From NCBI GenBank assembly GCA_903813345.2, contig CAIIXF020000335.1, positions 1-64,000 on the forward strand: 64,000 bases of DNA. The letters are read 5' to 3'. This DNA is from Owenia fusiformis (lineage: Eukaryota; Annelida; Polychaeta; Sabellida; Oweniidae). Position 1 is the first letter of the stretch. Each line of letters opens with the position of its first letter. The notes beneath the pieces are model-generated. The model had not been told where the DNA came from. It saw only the letters and a list, made by a program, of their open reading frames with translations, and made no database searches. Below, piece by piece: positions 1 to 10,581 of this stretch. The position numbers were made by a program, and so were the translations under genes.

Positions 1-433
1 ACAAACTCCAAATGTAGTATACGGTAACGGTAAGTGGAACACAAAGATGAAGCATTGTTTATATGTTAGCTATATCCATACACTTATGTGTATTCTCATT
101 GCATGAGCATCTGTGTGTTTTGTCAATATACACTCTCACCAGTGTGTATTCTCAGCATTACATTACAACCGTGTGTATTGTCAGTAAACACTAGCTCTCA
201 CCAGTGTGCAAATTCTCAATACTGCATTAATCATGTGTGTGTTGTCAGTATATACACTTACCAGTATGCTTTCTAATGGTTACGCCACACCCGTTTCTAT
301 TTTAAGCATTCTCTCTCCAGTATGTATACTTTTTTTTATTACAATTGTACATTACAGTAAACGTCTATCACACACACCATTATGCACTCAACTAGATATT
401 CATTAACCAATTTCTCTTTTGGAAGTAATAGTT
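1..433. repeat. Diverged left-edge spacer (unit 0)
   Basis: This is a diverged relative of the spacer that lies 3' of each H1 gene. It keeps the TATATGTTAGCTA block, the CACTCTCACCAGTGTGTATT sub-repeats and the TTTCTATTTTAAGCAT block, but it is much less similar to the other units than they are to each other. Bases 1-60 match nothing else that I can see. No gene is supported here; the short open frames are cysteine/serine-rich readings of the sub-repeats. Confidence 0.8.
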
Positions 434-449
434 GGCCCTGATAAGGGCC
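434..449 (-). terminator. Orphan histone 3' stem-loop without an H1 gene
   Basis: This is the perfect 16-nt histone stem-loop found after every H1 copy, but here the H1 gene is missing. Immediately to the right, after a run of T at 451-457, the sequence jumps to the block that normally lies upstream of the H1 promoter (ACACAAATTTTTCG). About 1.1 kb has been deleted compared with copy 1. Confidence 0.9.
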
Positions 450-1970
450 GTTTTTTTGCTAACACAAATTTTTCGAAGGCAGCCATTTTGAGCGGTTTAG
501 ATATCAAGGGAAGAATGTTGTTGCAATGTGATATTTTTTGCCATAAATATCTTTTAAAGTTGTGTTTTCATCATGCAAATGATAAGCAGCTGTTTCGATA
601 CATCATCTTCAAAGATATTTCGAAATGATTCTGTCGTACAATTTCGTACTTGTTAACAAAACCCGGCATGAAGTTTGTAGTTTAATGGGACGGTGACTGA
701 GAGGCTAGGGAACACATCAGTGATGTTGCAACATTCGTTCTGAACGTAACACCTTCATTTGACGGCTATGAGCGGGTTTGGAGCATACGACCTTGTGCAG
801 CGTGTTATCAAACGTATCATCTATGCAAAAGTAAAAAGGGATTGTGCTTTTAAGTTTTGATTGTGCCAATCAGAATATGGCTTTCAAACTACGACCATTG
901 ACCTTGTGGAAGGTAACAATGATGATACGCAACCAAAGTCCTTAGATTTACCCATTCATATAGCAGCAACGGGATGGCACTTTTGTTCAACTTTTTATTG
1001 AATGCTAAACCGACATTCCAATCGATAATTCTAGCCAGAACTGGCGTGATTTTGCTATACAGTTCATCAATTGCTGGATATTTTATGCATTGATCTATTA
1101 GTTGAAAACCGTTTGCAACCGAATCACGAAACGTAAACTTGTCTCTCACAACGTGGGATGACAACACTTACGTCTGTTCTTCTGATTTTTATATGTCGTA
1201 AAAAGATAAAAACGGAGCGTCACCAGCTGATTGCGCTTCTTAATTGATTGTGCTGAATACGAAATTCGAACAAACTGATTAACTTTATGGCATATCCTTC
1301 CCCTAACCCAGAATGTTTATTTCATCATTAACATCTTTGGTTGTTCTTGTAGACGTTGTCGTTTTAAGAGAACTATAGTCCCACCAAATCCCGAATTATC
1401 TAAATAGAACATAGTTTATATCATAGGCAAAGATCGATAGAAATAATTTTTTAAATAAAGATGGCATGGTAATCGATTTGGGTTTATTTCTAAATTATAA
1501 TACTGGATTCTGCTGGTGCTGCCATCTTTATCTCGGCCCAGAACCTATGGTTTATATGTTAGCTACCTATATACCTTCGCTAGTGTCGTGTGTATTCTCA
1601 TCATTACATTAACATATAGCCCCTCTGTGTTTTGTCAGTAAACACTCTCACCAGTGTGTATTCTCAGCATTTCATTACAACCGTGTGTATTGTCAGTGTA
1701 CACTCTCAACACTTCATTACACCTGTGTGGGTTGCCAGCATATACAGTATTCTTTCCAGTGTTCATTCTAATAGTTACACCACACCCGTTTCTATTTTAA
1801 GCATGCACTCTCTTTCTCTCTCCAGTATGTATCCTTCCTGAAATGTTGTGGTCATACATAGGTTTATATAGAAAATGGCTATCTGACATACCGTGAACGC
1901 ACAGTTGCACACACTATTATGCACTCGATTAGATATTCATAAACTAATTTCTCTTTTGGAAGTAACAGTT
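450..1970. repeat. Unit 0 remaining spacer, joined to copy 1
   Basis: From about 458 onward this follows the distal spacer of the array, with extra changes. It lacks about 10 bp of the usual CGAGCACAA region near 640, and it has a 2-bp TA insertion near 960 (CATATAGCAG). The portion from about 1400 to 1830 matches the standard spacer, including the sub-repeats of about 30-60 bp built on CACTCTCA and GTGTATTSTCAG. I see no supported gene. Confidence 0.85.
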
Positions 1971-1986
1971 GGCCCTGATAAGGGCC
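1971..1986 (-). terminator. Histone stem-loop of copy 1
   Basis: On the minus strand this reads GGCCCTTATCAGGGCC, a 6-bp stem with a 4-nt loop that fits the histone consensus GGYYYTTHTHARRRCC. It is preceded by AAAAC and followed by a purine-rich CCAAAAGAGAAA stretch, as expected for the U7 snRNA-binding downstream element. It remains intact although the gene it serves is broken. Confidence 0.95.
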
Positions 1987-2018
1987 GTTTTGGGGTACAA
2001 TAAGCAATACTCGAGGCA

Positions 2019-2587
2019 TTACTTCTTTGCTGGTTTCTTTGCTGCAGACTTCTTGGCAGCGATTTTCTTGGCCGCTGGTTTCTTGGCAGCGGCTTTCTTG
2101 GCAGCTGTTTTCTTAGCTACTGGTTTCTTTGCCTCTTTCTTGGGTGTCTTCGCTTTCTTTACTTTCTTTGGGGACTTTGATGCTGCAGTCTTTGCGGGTT
2201 TCTTAGCCGCCTTCTTGGGAGTCTTGACCTTCTTCACTGGCTTTTTGGCTGCAGGTTTCTTTGCCTTGGCTGGCTTTTTGGCTACCTTTGGTTTCTTGGC
2301 TGCCTTTGGCTTCTCTCCGAGCTTGAATGAACCAGATGCGCCAGTTCCCTTGCTTTGCTTGAGAGTGCCTTTCGTCACACCCGCCTTGAGTGCCATCTTC
2401 AGATGAGCATTGATAGATGATTCAGCACCGAGACCGTTAAAGTTGGCGATGATGTACTTCAGAATGGCTATTCTGCTGGATCCTGTGCGCTCTTTCAAAG
2501 CTCCAATGGCCTGGCCATATCGATGTACTTGGGATGTTCTGCTACCTTGGCGGACTTCTTCACTTTAGGAACTGCTGTGGCTGCCAT
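2019..2587 (-). pseudogene. H1: Histone H1 copy 1, frameshifted pseudogene
   Basis: The start codon is at 2585-2587. The first 24 codons match the other copies, with Ser for Ala at residue 12. A 4-bp deletion (TGAT on the plus strand, near 2515) then shifts the frame after the Met24 codon and reaches a TGA seven codons later, giving a peptide of about 31 residues with almost no globular domain. The rest of the reading frame downstream stays open and nearly unchanged (Val108 to Ala), so the break is probably recent. Promoter and stem-loop are intact. This is the first unit next to the degenerate array edge. Confidence 0.93.
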
Positions 2588-4630
2588 ACTGATCGATTGT
2601 TGATGTTTGCGAGTTGCAGAAAGATGCTTCGAGGTTTATCTCAGCTGTACTGATTGCGTTATGAGATGTATGGATATCTCGGCTCAATTTATTGATAGCG
2701 CGCCGACGTAAGAGAACAAACTTCCGGTTTGATCGGCTCAGCCAGCAAAGATACAATGGCGAATTATAACTGTGTTTGTTACCATATTTTGGAGCCGTTT
2801 TTCAGTGTCTTCTAATGTCGGAGTATAGTCAACAAGACTATGTCATTAAAGGACATAAAATTCTCTACAAGATGCACCCGCGTCGCCCTCTTGAAAACTC
2901 GATCGAAGCCAAGAAAAAATGAGAAAACTATGAAATGTACACGCTAAAATTCAAAGATTTCGCAATGAAATTGAAATAAATCAATCAACATGAAGACAAA
3001 GTTGTTTCTATTTGAGCTATTTTATGAATTAATATATTATGCGTGCTTTAGAAGCAAACTTCTCTTCGTACAAGGACATTTTGACGATGAAATCGTCGAT
3101 TGACTTTCCCTAACTAACACAAATTTTTCGAAGGCAGCCATTTTGAGCGGTTTAGATATCAAGGGAAGAATGTTGTTGCAATGTGATATTTTTTGCCATA
3201 AATATCGTTTAAAGTTGTGTTTTCATCATGCAAATGATAAGTAGCTGTTTGGATACATCATCTTTAAAGATATTTCGAAATGATTCTGTCGTACAATCGA
3301 GCACAATTTCGTACTTGTTAACAAAACCCGGCATGAAGTTTGTAGTTTAATGGGACGGTGACTGAGAGGCTAGGGAACACATCAGTGTTGTAACATTCAT
3401 TCTGAACGTACCACCTTCATTTGACGGCTATGAGCGGGTTTGGAGCATACGACCTTGTGCAGCGTGTTATCAAACGTATCATCTATGCAAAAGTAAAAAG
3501 GGATTGTGCTTTTAAGTTTTGATTGTGCCAATCAGAATATGGCTTTCAAAATACGACCATTGACCTTGTGGAAGGTAACAATGATGATACGCAACCAAAG
3601 TCCTTAGATTTACCCATTCATAGCAGCAACGAGATGGCACTTTTGTTCAACTTTTTATTGAATGCTAAACCGACATTCCAATCGATAATTCTAGCCAGAA
3701 CTGGCGTGATTTTGCTATACAGTTCATCAATTGCTGGATATTTTATGCATTGATCTATTAGTTGAAAACCGTTTGCAACTGAATCACGAAACGTAAACTT
3801 GTCTCTCACAACGTGGGATGACAACACTTACGTCTGTTCTTCTGATTTTTATATGTCGTAAAAAGATAAAAACGGAGCGTCACCAGCTGATTGCGCTTCT
3901 TAATTGATTGTGCTGAATACGAAATTCGAACAAACTGATTAACTTTATGGCATATCCTTCCCCTAACCCAGAATGTTTATTTCATCATTAACATCTCTGA
4001 TTGTTCTTGTAGACGTTGTCGTTTTAAGAGAACTATAGTCCCACCAAATCCCGAATTATCTAAATAGAACATAGTTTATATCATAGGCAAAGATCGATAG
4101 AAATAATTTTTTAAATAAAGATGGCATGGTAATCGATTTGGGTTTATTTCTAAATTATAATACTGGATTCTGCTGGTGCTGCCATCTTTATCTCGGCCCA
4201 GAATCTATGGTTTATATGTTAGCTACCTATATACCTTCGCTAGTGTCGTGTGTATTCTCATCATTACATTAACATATAGCCCCTCTGTGTTTTGTCAGTA
4301 AACACTCTCACCAGTGTGTATTCTCAGCATTTCATTACAACCGTGTGTATTGTCAGTGTACACTCTCAACACTTCATTACACCTGTGTAGGTTGCCAGCA
4401 TATACAGTATTCTTTCCAGTGTTCATTCTAATAGTTACACCACACCCGTTTCTATTTTAAGCATGCACTCTCTTTCTCTCTCCAGTATGTATCTTTCCTG
4501 AAATGTTGTGGTCATACATAGGTTTATATAGAAAATGGCTATCTGACATACCGTGAACGCACAGTTGCACACACTATTATGCACTCGATTAGATATTCAT
4601 AAACTAATTTCTCTTTTGGAAGTAACAGTT
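2588..4630. repeat. Spacer 1 (type A)
   Basis: Promoter of copy 1 at the left (H1 box 2771-2777), then spacer. It carries the type-A markers: AAAATACGACC near 3550, AGAATCTATGG near 4200 and TGTGTAGGTTG near 4385. These recur in spacers 3, 6 and 12. The only open frames are a 69-codon minus-strand and a 76-codon plus-strand frame that lack ATG starts, and a 35-codon ATG frame at 2815-2922 (plus strand). Confidence 0.85.
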
Positions 4631-4646
4631 GGCCCTGATAAGGGCC
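4631..4646 (-). terminator. Histone stem-loop of copy 2
   Basis: Perfect 16-nt histone stem-loop, 32 nt past the stop codon of copy 2. Confidence 0.95.
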
Positions 4647-4678
4647 GTTTTGGGGTACAATAAGCAATACTCGAGGCA

Positions 4679-5251
4679 TTACTTCTTTGCTGGTTTCTTT
4701 GCTGCAGACTTCTTGGCAGCGATTTTCTTGGCCGCTGGTTTCTTGGCAGCGGCTTTCTTGGCAGCTGTTTTCTTAGCTACTGGTTTCTTTGCCTCTTTCT
4801 TGGGTGTCTTCGCTTTCTTTACTTTCTTTGGGGACTTTGATGCTGCAGTCTTTGCGGGTTTCTTAGCCGCCTTCTTGGGAGTCTTGACCTTCTTTACTGG
4901 CTTTTTGGCTGCAGGTTTCTTTGCCTTGACTGGCTTTTTGGCTACCTTTGGTTTCTTGGCTGCCTTTGGCTTCTCTCCGAGCTTGAATGAACCAGATGCG
5001 CCAGTTTCCTTGCTTTGCTTGAGAGTGCCTTTCGTCACACCCGCCTTGAGTGCCATCTTCAGATGAGCATTGATAGATGATTCAGCACCGAGACCGTTAA
5101 AGTTGGCGATGATGTACTTCAGAATGGCTATTCTGCTGGATCCTGTGCGCTCTTTCAAAGCTCCAATGGCCTGGCTGATCATATCGATGTACTTGGGATG
5201 TTCTGCTACCTTGGCGGCCTTCTTCACTTTAGGAACTGCTGTGGCTGCCAT
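4679..5251 (-). CDS. H1: Linker histone H1, copy 2
   Basis: Histone H1 binds the nucleosome dyad and linker DNA and compacts chromatin in the nucleus. The 190-residue protein has a short basic N-terminal tail (1-16), the winged-helix globular H15 domain (about 17-93, from EHPKYIDM to SGSFKLGEK) and a lysine/alanine/proline-rich C-terminal tail (94-190) with many AAKK repeats. Three CDK-type S/T-P-x-K sites sit in the tail at Thr124, Ser140 and Thr149. The first ATG of the open frame begins the tail that all copies share, so the start is clear. There is no intron. A stem-loop rather than a polyA signal follows, which marks it as replication-dependent. Specific to this copy: Gly82 is Glu, a charge change in the conserved SKGTGASG loop near the end of the globular domain, so its fitness as an H1 is slightly doubtful. 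Confidence 0.97.
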   Translation of the reverse strand: MAATAVPKVKKAAKVAEHPKYIDMISQAIGALKERTGSSRIAILKYIIANFNGLGAESSINAHLKMALKAGVTKGTLKQSKETGASGSFKLGEKPKAAKKPKVAKKPVKAKKPAAKKPVKKVKTPKKAAKKPAKTAASKSPKKVKKAKTPKKEAKKPVAKKTAAKKAAAKKPAAKKIAAKKSAAKKPAKK

Positions 5252-5441
5252 ACTGATCGATTGTTGATGTTTGCGAGTTGCAGAAAGATGCTTCGAGGTT
5301 TATCTCAGCTGTACTGATTGCGTTATGAGATGTATGGATATCTCGGCTCAATTTATTGATAGCGCGCCGACGTAAGAGAACAAACTTCCGGTTTGATCGG
5401 CTCAGCCAGCAAAGATACAATGGCGAATTATAACTGTGTTT
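5252..5441 (-). promoter_or_regulatory. H1 promoter and leader (described on copy 2)
   Basis: Reading the minus strand toward the ATG: an AAACACA motif at 5435-5441, the classical H1-specific AC box; an inverted CCAAT-like CCATTGT at about 5419-5425; a GC-rich GGCGCGC at about 5363-5369; and an A/T-rich TATA-like TCAATAAAT at 5351-5359. This predicts a leader of roughly 70-75 nt. The same elements at the same distances precede all 18 copies. In the most diverged copy (17) this block is unchanged while its flanks have mutated, which supports function. The TATA assignment is weaker than the H1 box. Confidence 0.7.
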
Positions 5442-7296
5442 GTTACCATATTTTGGAGCCGTTTTTCAGTGTCTTCTAATGTCGGAGTATAGTCAACAAG
5501 ACTATGTCATTAAAGGACATAAAATTCTCTACAAGATGCACCCGCGTCGCCCTCTTGAAAACTCGATCGAAGCCAAGAAAAAATGAGAAAACTATGAAAT
5601 GTACACGCTAAAATTCAAAGATTTCGCAATGAAATTGAAATAAATCAATCAACATGAAGACAAAGTTGTTTCTATTTGAGCTATTTTATGAATTAATATA
5701 TTATGCGTGCTTTAGAAGCAAACTTCTCTTCGTACAAGGACATTTTGACGATGAAATCGTCGATTGACTTTCCCTAACTAACACAAATTTTTCGAAGGCA
5801 GCCATTTTGAGCGGTTTAGATATCAAGGGAAGAATGTTGTTGCAATGTGATATTTTTTGCCATAAATATCGTTTAAAGTTGTGTTTTCATCATGCAAATG
5901 ATAAGTAGCTGTTTGGATACATCATCTTTAAAGATATTTCGAAATGATTCTGTCGTACAATCGAGCACAATTTCGTACTTGTTAACAAAACCCGGCATGA
6001 AGTTTGTAGTTTAATGGGACGGTGACTGAGAGGCTAGGGAACACATCAGTGTTGTAACATTCATTCTGAACGTACCACCTTCATTTGACGGCTATGAGCG
6101 GGTTTGGAGCATACGACCTTGTGCAGCGTGTTATCAAACGTATCATCTATGCAAAAGTAAAAAGGGATTGTGCTTTTAAGTTTTGATTGTGCCAATCAGA
6201 ATATGGCTTTCAAACTACGACCATTGACCTTGTGGAAGGTAACAATGATGATACGCAACCAAAGTCCTTAGATTTACCCATTCATAGCAGCAACGAGATG
6301 GCACTTTTGTTCAACTTTTTATTGAATGCTAAACCGACATTCCAGTCGATAATTCTAGCCAGAACTGGCGTGATTTTGCTATACAGTTCATCAATTGCTG
6401 GATATTTTATGCATTGATCTATTAGTTGAAAACCGTTTGCAACTGAATCACGAAACGTAAACTTGTCTCTCACAACGTGGGATGACAACACTTACGTCTG
6501 TTCTTCTGATTTTTATATGTCGTAAAAAGATAAAAACGGAGCGTCACCAGCTGATTGCGCTTCTTAATTGATTGTGCTGAATACGAAATTCGAACAAACT
6601 GATTAACTTTATGGCATATCCTTCCCCTAACCCAGAATGTTTATTTCATCATTAACATCTCTGGTTGTTCTTGTAGACGTTGTCGTTTTAAGAGAACTAT
6701 AGTCCCACCAAATCCCGAATTATCTAAATAGAACATAGTTTATATCATAGGCAAAGATCGATAGAAATAATTTTTTAAATAAAGATGGCATGGTAATCGA
6801 TTTGGGTTTATTTCTAAATTATAATACTGGATTCTGCTGGTGCTGCCATCTTTATCTCGGCCCAGAACCCGTATGGTTTATATGTTAGCTACCTATATAC
6901 CTTCGCTAGTGTCGTGTGTATTCTCATCATTACATTAACATATAGCCCCTCTGTGTTTTGTCAGTAAACACTCTCACCAGTGTGTATTCTCAGCATTTCA
7001 TTACAACCGTGTGTATTGTCAGTGTACACTCTCAACACTTCATTACACCTGTGTGGGTTGCCAGCATATACAGTATTCTTTCCAGTGTTCATTCTAATAG
7101 TTACACCACACCCGTTTCTATTTTAAGCATGCACTCTCTTTCTCTCTCCAGTATGTATCCTTCCTGAAATGTTGTGGTCATACATAGGTTTATATAGAAA
7201 ATGGCTATCTGACATACCGTGAACGCACAGTTGCACACACTATTATGCACTCGATTAGATATTCATAAACTAATTTCTCTTTTGGAAGTAACAGTT
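5252..7296. repeat. Spacer 2 (type B)
   Basis: Includes the copy 2 promoter at its left end. It carries the common markers AAACTACGACC and TGTGTGGGTTG. AGAACCCGTATGG near 6865 is a small insertion relative to the usual AGAACCTATGG. No gene is seen. Confidence 0.85.
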
Positions 7297-7312
7297 GGCC
7301 CTGATAAGGGCC
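7297..7312 (-). terminator. Histone stem-loop of copy 3
   Basis: Perfect histone stem-loop 32 nt past the stop of copy 3; the T-run next to it is one base longer than in most units. Confidence 0.95.
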
Positions 7313-7344
7313 GTTTTTGGGTACAATAAGCAATACTCGAGGCA

Positions 7345-7917
7345 TTACTTCTTTGCTGGTTTCTTTGCTCCAGACTTCTTGGCAGCGATTTTCTTGGCCG
7401 CTGGTTTCTTGGCAGCAAATTTCTTGGCAGCTGTTTTCTTAGCTACTGGTTTCTTTGCCTCTTTCTTGGGTGTCTTCGCTTTCTTTACTTTCTTTGGGGA
7501 CTTTGATGCTGCAGTCTTTGCGGGTTTCTTAGCCGCCTTCTCGGGAGTCTTGACCTTCTTCACTGGCTTTTTGGCTGCAGGTTTCTTTTCCTTGACTGGC
7601 TTTTTGGCTACCTTTGGTTTCTTGGCTGCCTTTGGCTTCTCTCCGAGCTTGAATGAACCAGATGCGCCAGTTCCCTTGCTTTGCTTGAGAGTGCCTTTCG
7701 TCACACCCGCCTTGAGTGCCATCTTCAGATGAGCATTGATAGATGATTCAGCACCGAGACCGTTAAAGTTGGCGATGATGTACTTCAGAATGGCTATTCT
7801 GCTGGATCCTGTGCGCTCTTTCAAAGCTCCAATGGCCTGGCTGATCATATCGATGTACTTGGGATGTTCTGCTACCTTGGCGGCCTTCTTCACTTTAGGA
7901 ACTGCTGTGGCTGCCAT
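7345..7917 (-). CDS. H1: Linker histone H1, copy 3
   Basis: Intact 190-residue H1. It differs from the commonest protein at four C-tail positions: Ala110 to Glu, Lys126 to Glu, Ala167 to Phe and Ala183 to Gly. Lys126 lies directly after the Thr124-Pro CDK site, so that site becomes TPEK, which still fits S/T-P-x-K. The Phe in a tail otherwise free of aromatics is unusual; it is shared with copies 5 and 6, which marks a local subfamily. Confidence 0.97.
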   Translation of the reverse strand: MAATAVPKVKKAAKVAEHPKYIDMISQAIGALKERTGSSRIAILKYIIANFNGLGAESSINAHLKMALKAGVTKGTLKQSKGTGASGSFKLGEKPKAAKKPKVAKKPVKEKKPAAKKPVKKVKTPEKAAKKPAKTAASKSPKKVKKAKTPKKEAKKPVAKKTAAKKFAAKKPAAKKIAAKKSGAKKPAKK

Positions 7918-9960
7918 ACTGATCGATTGTTGATGTTTGCGAGTTGCAGAAAGATGCTTCGAGGTTTATCTCAGCTGTACTGATTGCGTTATGAGATGTA
8001 TGGATATCTCGGCTCAATTTATTGATAGCGCGCCGACGTAAGAGAACAAACTTCCGGTTTGATCGGCTCAGCCAGCAAAGATACAATGGCGAATTATAAC
8101 TGTGTTTGTTACCATATTTTGGAGCCGTTTTTCAGTGTCTTCTAATGTCGGAGTATAGTCAACAAGACTATGTCATTAAAGGACATAAAATTCTCTACAA
8201 GATGCACCCGCGTCGCCCTCTTGAAAACTCGATCGAAGCCAAGAAAAAATGAGAAAACTATGAAATGTACACGCTAAAATTCAAAGATTTCGCAATGAAA
8301 TTGAAATAAATCAATCAACATGAAGACAAAGTTGTTTCTATTTGAGCTATTTTATGAATTAATATATTATGCGTGCTTTAGAAGCAAACTTCTCTTCGTA
8401 CAAGGACATTTTGACGATGAAATCGTCGATTGACTTTCCCTAACTAACACAAATTTTTCGAAGGCAGCCATTTTGAGCGGTTTAGATATCAAGGGAAGAA
8501 TGTTGTTGCAATGTGATATTTTTTGCCATAAATATCGTTTAAAGTTGTGTTTTCATCATGCAAATGATAAGTAGCTGTTTGGATACATCATCTTTAAAGA
8601 TATTTCGAAATGATTCTGTCGTACAATCGAGCACAATTTCGTACTTGTTAACAAAACCCGGCATGAAGTTTGTAGTTTAATGGGACGGTGACTGAGAGGC
8701 TAGGGAACACATCAGTGTTGTAACATTCATTCTGAACGTACCACCTTCATTTGACGGCTATGAGCGGGTTTGGAGCATACGACCTTGTGCAGCGTGTTAT
8801 CAAACGTATCATCTATGCAAAAGTAAAAAGGGATTGTGCTTTTAAGTTTTGATTGTGCCAATCAGAATATGGCTTTCAAAATACGACCATTGACCTTGTG
8901 GAAGGTAACAATGATGATACGCAACCAAAGTCCTTAGATTTACCCATTCATAGCAGCAACGAGATGGCACTTTTGTTCAACTTTTTATTGAATGCTAAAC
9001 CGACATTCCAATCGATAATTCTAGCCAGAACTGGCGTGATTTTGCTATACAGTTCATCAATTGCTGGATATTTTATGCATTGATCTATTAGTTGAAAACC
9101 GTTTGCAACTGAATCACGAAACGTAAACTTGTCTCTCACAACGTGGGATGACAACACTTACGTCTGTTCTTCTGATTTTTATATGTCGTAAAAAGATAAA
9201 AACGGAGCGTCACCAGCTGATTGCGCTTCTTAATTGATTGTGCTGAATACGAAATTCGAACAAACTGATTAACTTTATGGCATATCCTTCCCCTAACCCA
9301 GAATGTTTATTTCATCATTAACATCTCTGATTGTTCTTGTAGACGTTGTCGTTTTAAGAGAACTATAGTCCCACCAAATCCCGAATTATCTAAATAGAAC
9401 ATAGTTTATATCATAGGCAAAGATCGATAGAAATAATTTTTTAAATAAAGATGGCATGGTAATCGATTTGGGTTTATTTCTAAATTATAATACTGGATTC
9501 TGCTGGTGCTGCCATCTTTATCTCGGCCCAGAATCTATGGTTTATATGTTAGCTACCTATATACCTTCGCTAGTGTCGTGTGTATTCTCATCATTACATT
9601 AACATATAGCCCCTCTGTGTTTTGTCAGTAAACACTCTCACCAGTGTGTATTCTCAGCATTTCATTACAACCGTGTGTATTGTCAGTGTACACTCTCAAC
9701 ACTTCATTACACCTGTGTAGGTTGCCAGCATATACAGTATTCTTTCCAGTGTTCATTCTAATAGTTACACCACACCCGTTTCTATTTTAAGCATGCACTC
9801 TCTTTCTCTCTCCAGTATGTATCTTTCCTGAAATGTTGTGGTCATACATAGGTTTATATAGAAAATGGCTATCTGACATACCGTGAACGCACAGTTGCAC
9901 ACACTATTATGCACTCGATTAGATATTCATAAACTAATTTCTCTTTTGGAAGTAACAGTT
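7918..9960. repeat. Spacer 3 (type A)
   Basis: H1 box of copy 3 at 8101-8107. It carries the type-A markers AAAATACGACC (near 8880), AGAATCTATGG (near 9533) and TGTGTAGGTTG, almost as in spacer 1 two units to the left. No gene is seen. Confidence 0.85.
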
Positions 9961-9976
9961 GGCCCTGATAAGGGCC
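9961..9976 (-). terminator. Histone stem-loop of copy 4
   Basis: Perfect histone stem-loop 32 nt past the stop of copy 4. Confidence 0.95.
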
Positions 9977-10008
9977 GTTTTGGGGTACAATAAGCAATAC
10001 TCGAGGCA

Positions 10009-10581
10009 TTACTTCTTTGCTGGTTTCTTTGCTGCAGACTTCTTGGCAGCGATTTTCTTGGCCGCTGGTTTCTTGGCAGCGGCTTTCTTGGCAGCTGTTT
10101 TCTTAGCTACTGGTTTCTTTGCCTCTTTCTTGGGTGTCTTCGCTTTCTTTACTTTCTTTGGGGACTTTGATGCTGCAGTCTTTGCGGGTTTCTTAGCCGC
10201 CTTCTTGGGAGTCTTGACCTTCTTTACTGGCTTTTTGGCTGCAGGTTTCTTTGCCTTGACTGGCTTTTTGGCTACCTTTGGTTTCTTGGCTGCCTTTGGC
10301 TTCTCTCCGAGCTTGAATGAACCAGATGCGCCAGTTCCCTTGCTTTGCTTGAGAGTGCCTTTCGTCACACCCGCCTTGAGTGCCATCTTCAGATGAGCAT
10401 TGATAGATGATTCAGCACCGAGACCGTTAAAGTTGGCGATGATGTACTTCAGAATGGCTATTCTGCTGGATCCTGTGCGCTCTTTCAAAGCTCCAATGGC
10501 CTGGCTGATCATATCGATGTACTTGGGATGTTCTGCTACCTTGGCGGCCTTCTTCACTTTAGGAACTGCTGTGGCTGCCAT
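10009..10581 (-). CDS. H1: Linker histone H1, copy 4 (commonest protein form)
   Basis: Intact 190-residue H1, identical in protein to copies 7 and 13, and used here as the reference form. The N-tail reads [16 protein letters not shown], residue 60 is Ile and the C-terminus is KKPAKK. At the DNA level it shares CTTCTTTACTGG (near 10220) with copies 2, 7 and 13. Confidence 0.97.
   Translation of the reverse strand: MAATAVPKVKKAAKVAEHPKYIDMISQAIGALKERTGSSRIAILKYIIANFNGLGAESSINAHLKMALKAGVTKGTLKQSKGTGASGSFKLGEKPKAAKKPKVAKKPVKAKKPAAKKPVKKVKTPKKAAKKPAKTAASKSPKKVKKAKTPKKEAKKPVAKKTAAKKAAAKKPAAKKIAAKKSAAKKPAKK

Noticed and set aside
889-1167. 92-codon minus-strand frame in unit 0, longer than its 69-codon relatives
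   Set aside because: The extra length comes from a 2-bp insertion, and the start is GTG. It is more likely drift at the array edge than a gene.
1632-1841. 69-codon Ser/Thr/Ile-rich plus-strand frame in type-B spacers
   Set aside because: It is a translation of the CACTCTCA/GTGTATT sub-repeats and is stopped in all type-A spacers by TGTGTAG.
1969-2406. 145-codon Phe/Ala/Leu-rich plus-strand frame, repeated over every H1 copy
   Set aside because: It is the antisense reading of the lysine/alanine-rich H1 tail; it has no ATG at its start and no independent support.
5070-5267. 65-codon plus-strand frame over the H1 globular-domain region
   Set aside because: It is an antisense shadow of the H1 coding sequence with no ATG start needed by any known gene.
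5229-5420. 63-codon minus-strand frame over the H1 leader
   Set aside because: It starts at TTG, overlaps the H1 start in another frame and lies in the promoter and leader.
6187-6417. 76-codon plus-strand frame in each spacer
   Set aside because: It begins at TTG, overlaps another open frame on the other strand, and is broken in spacer 8 (22330) and shortened near 58420.
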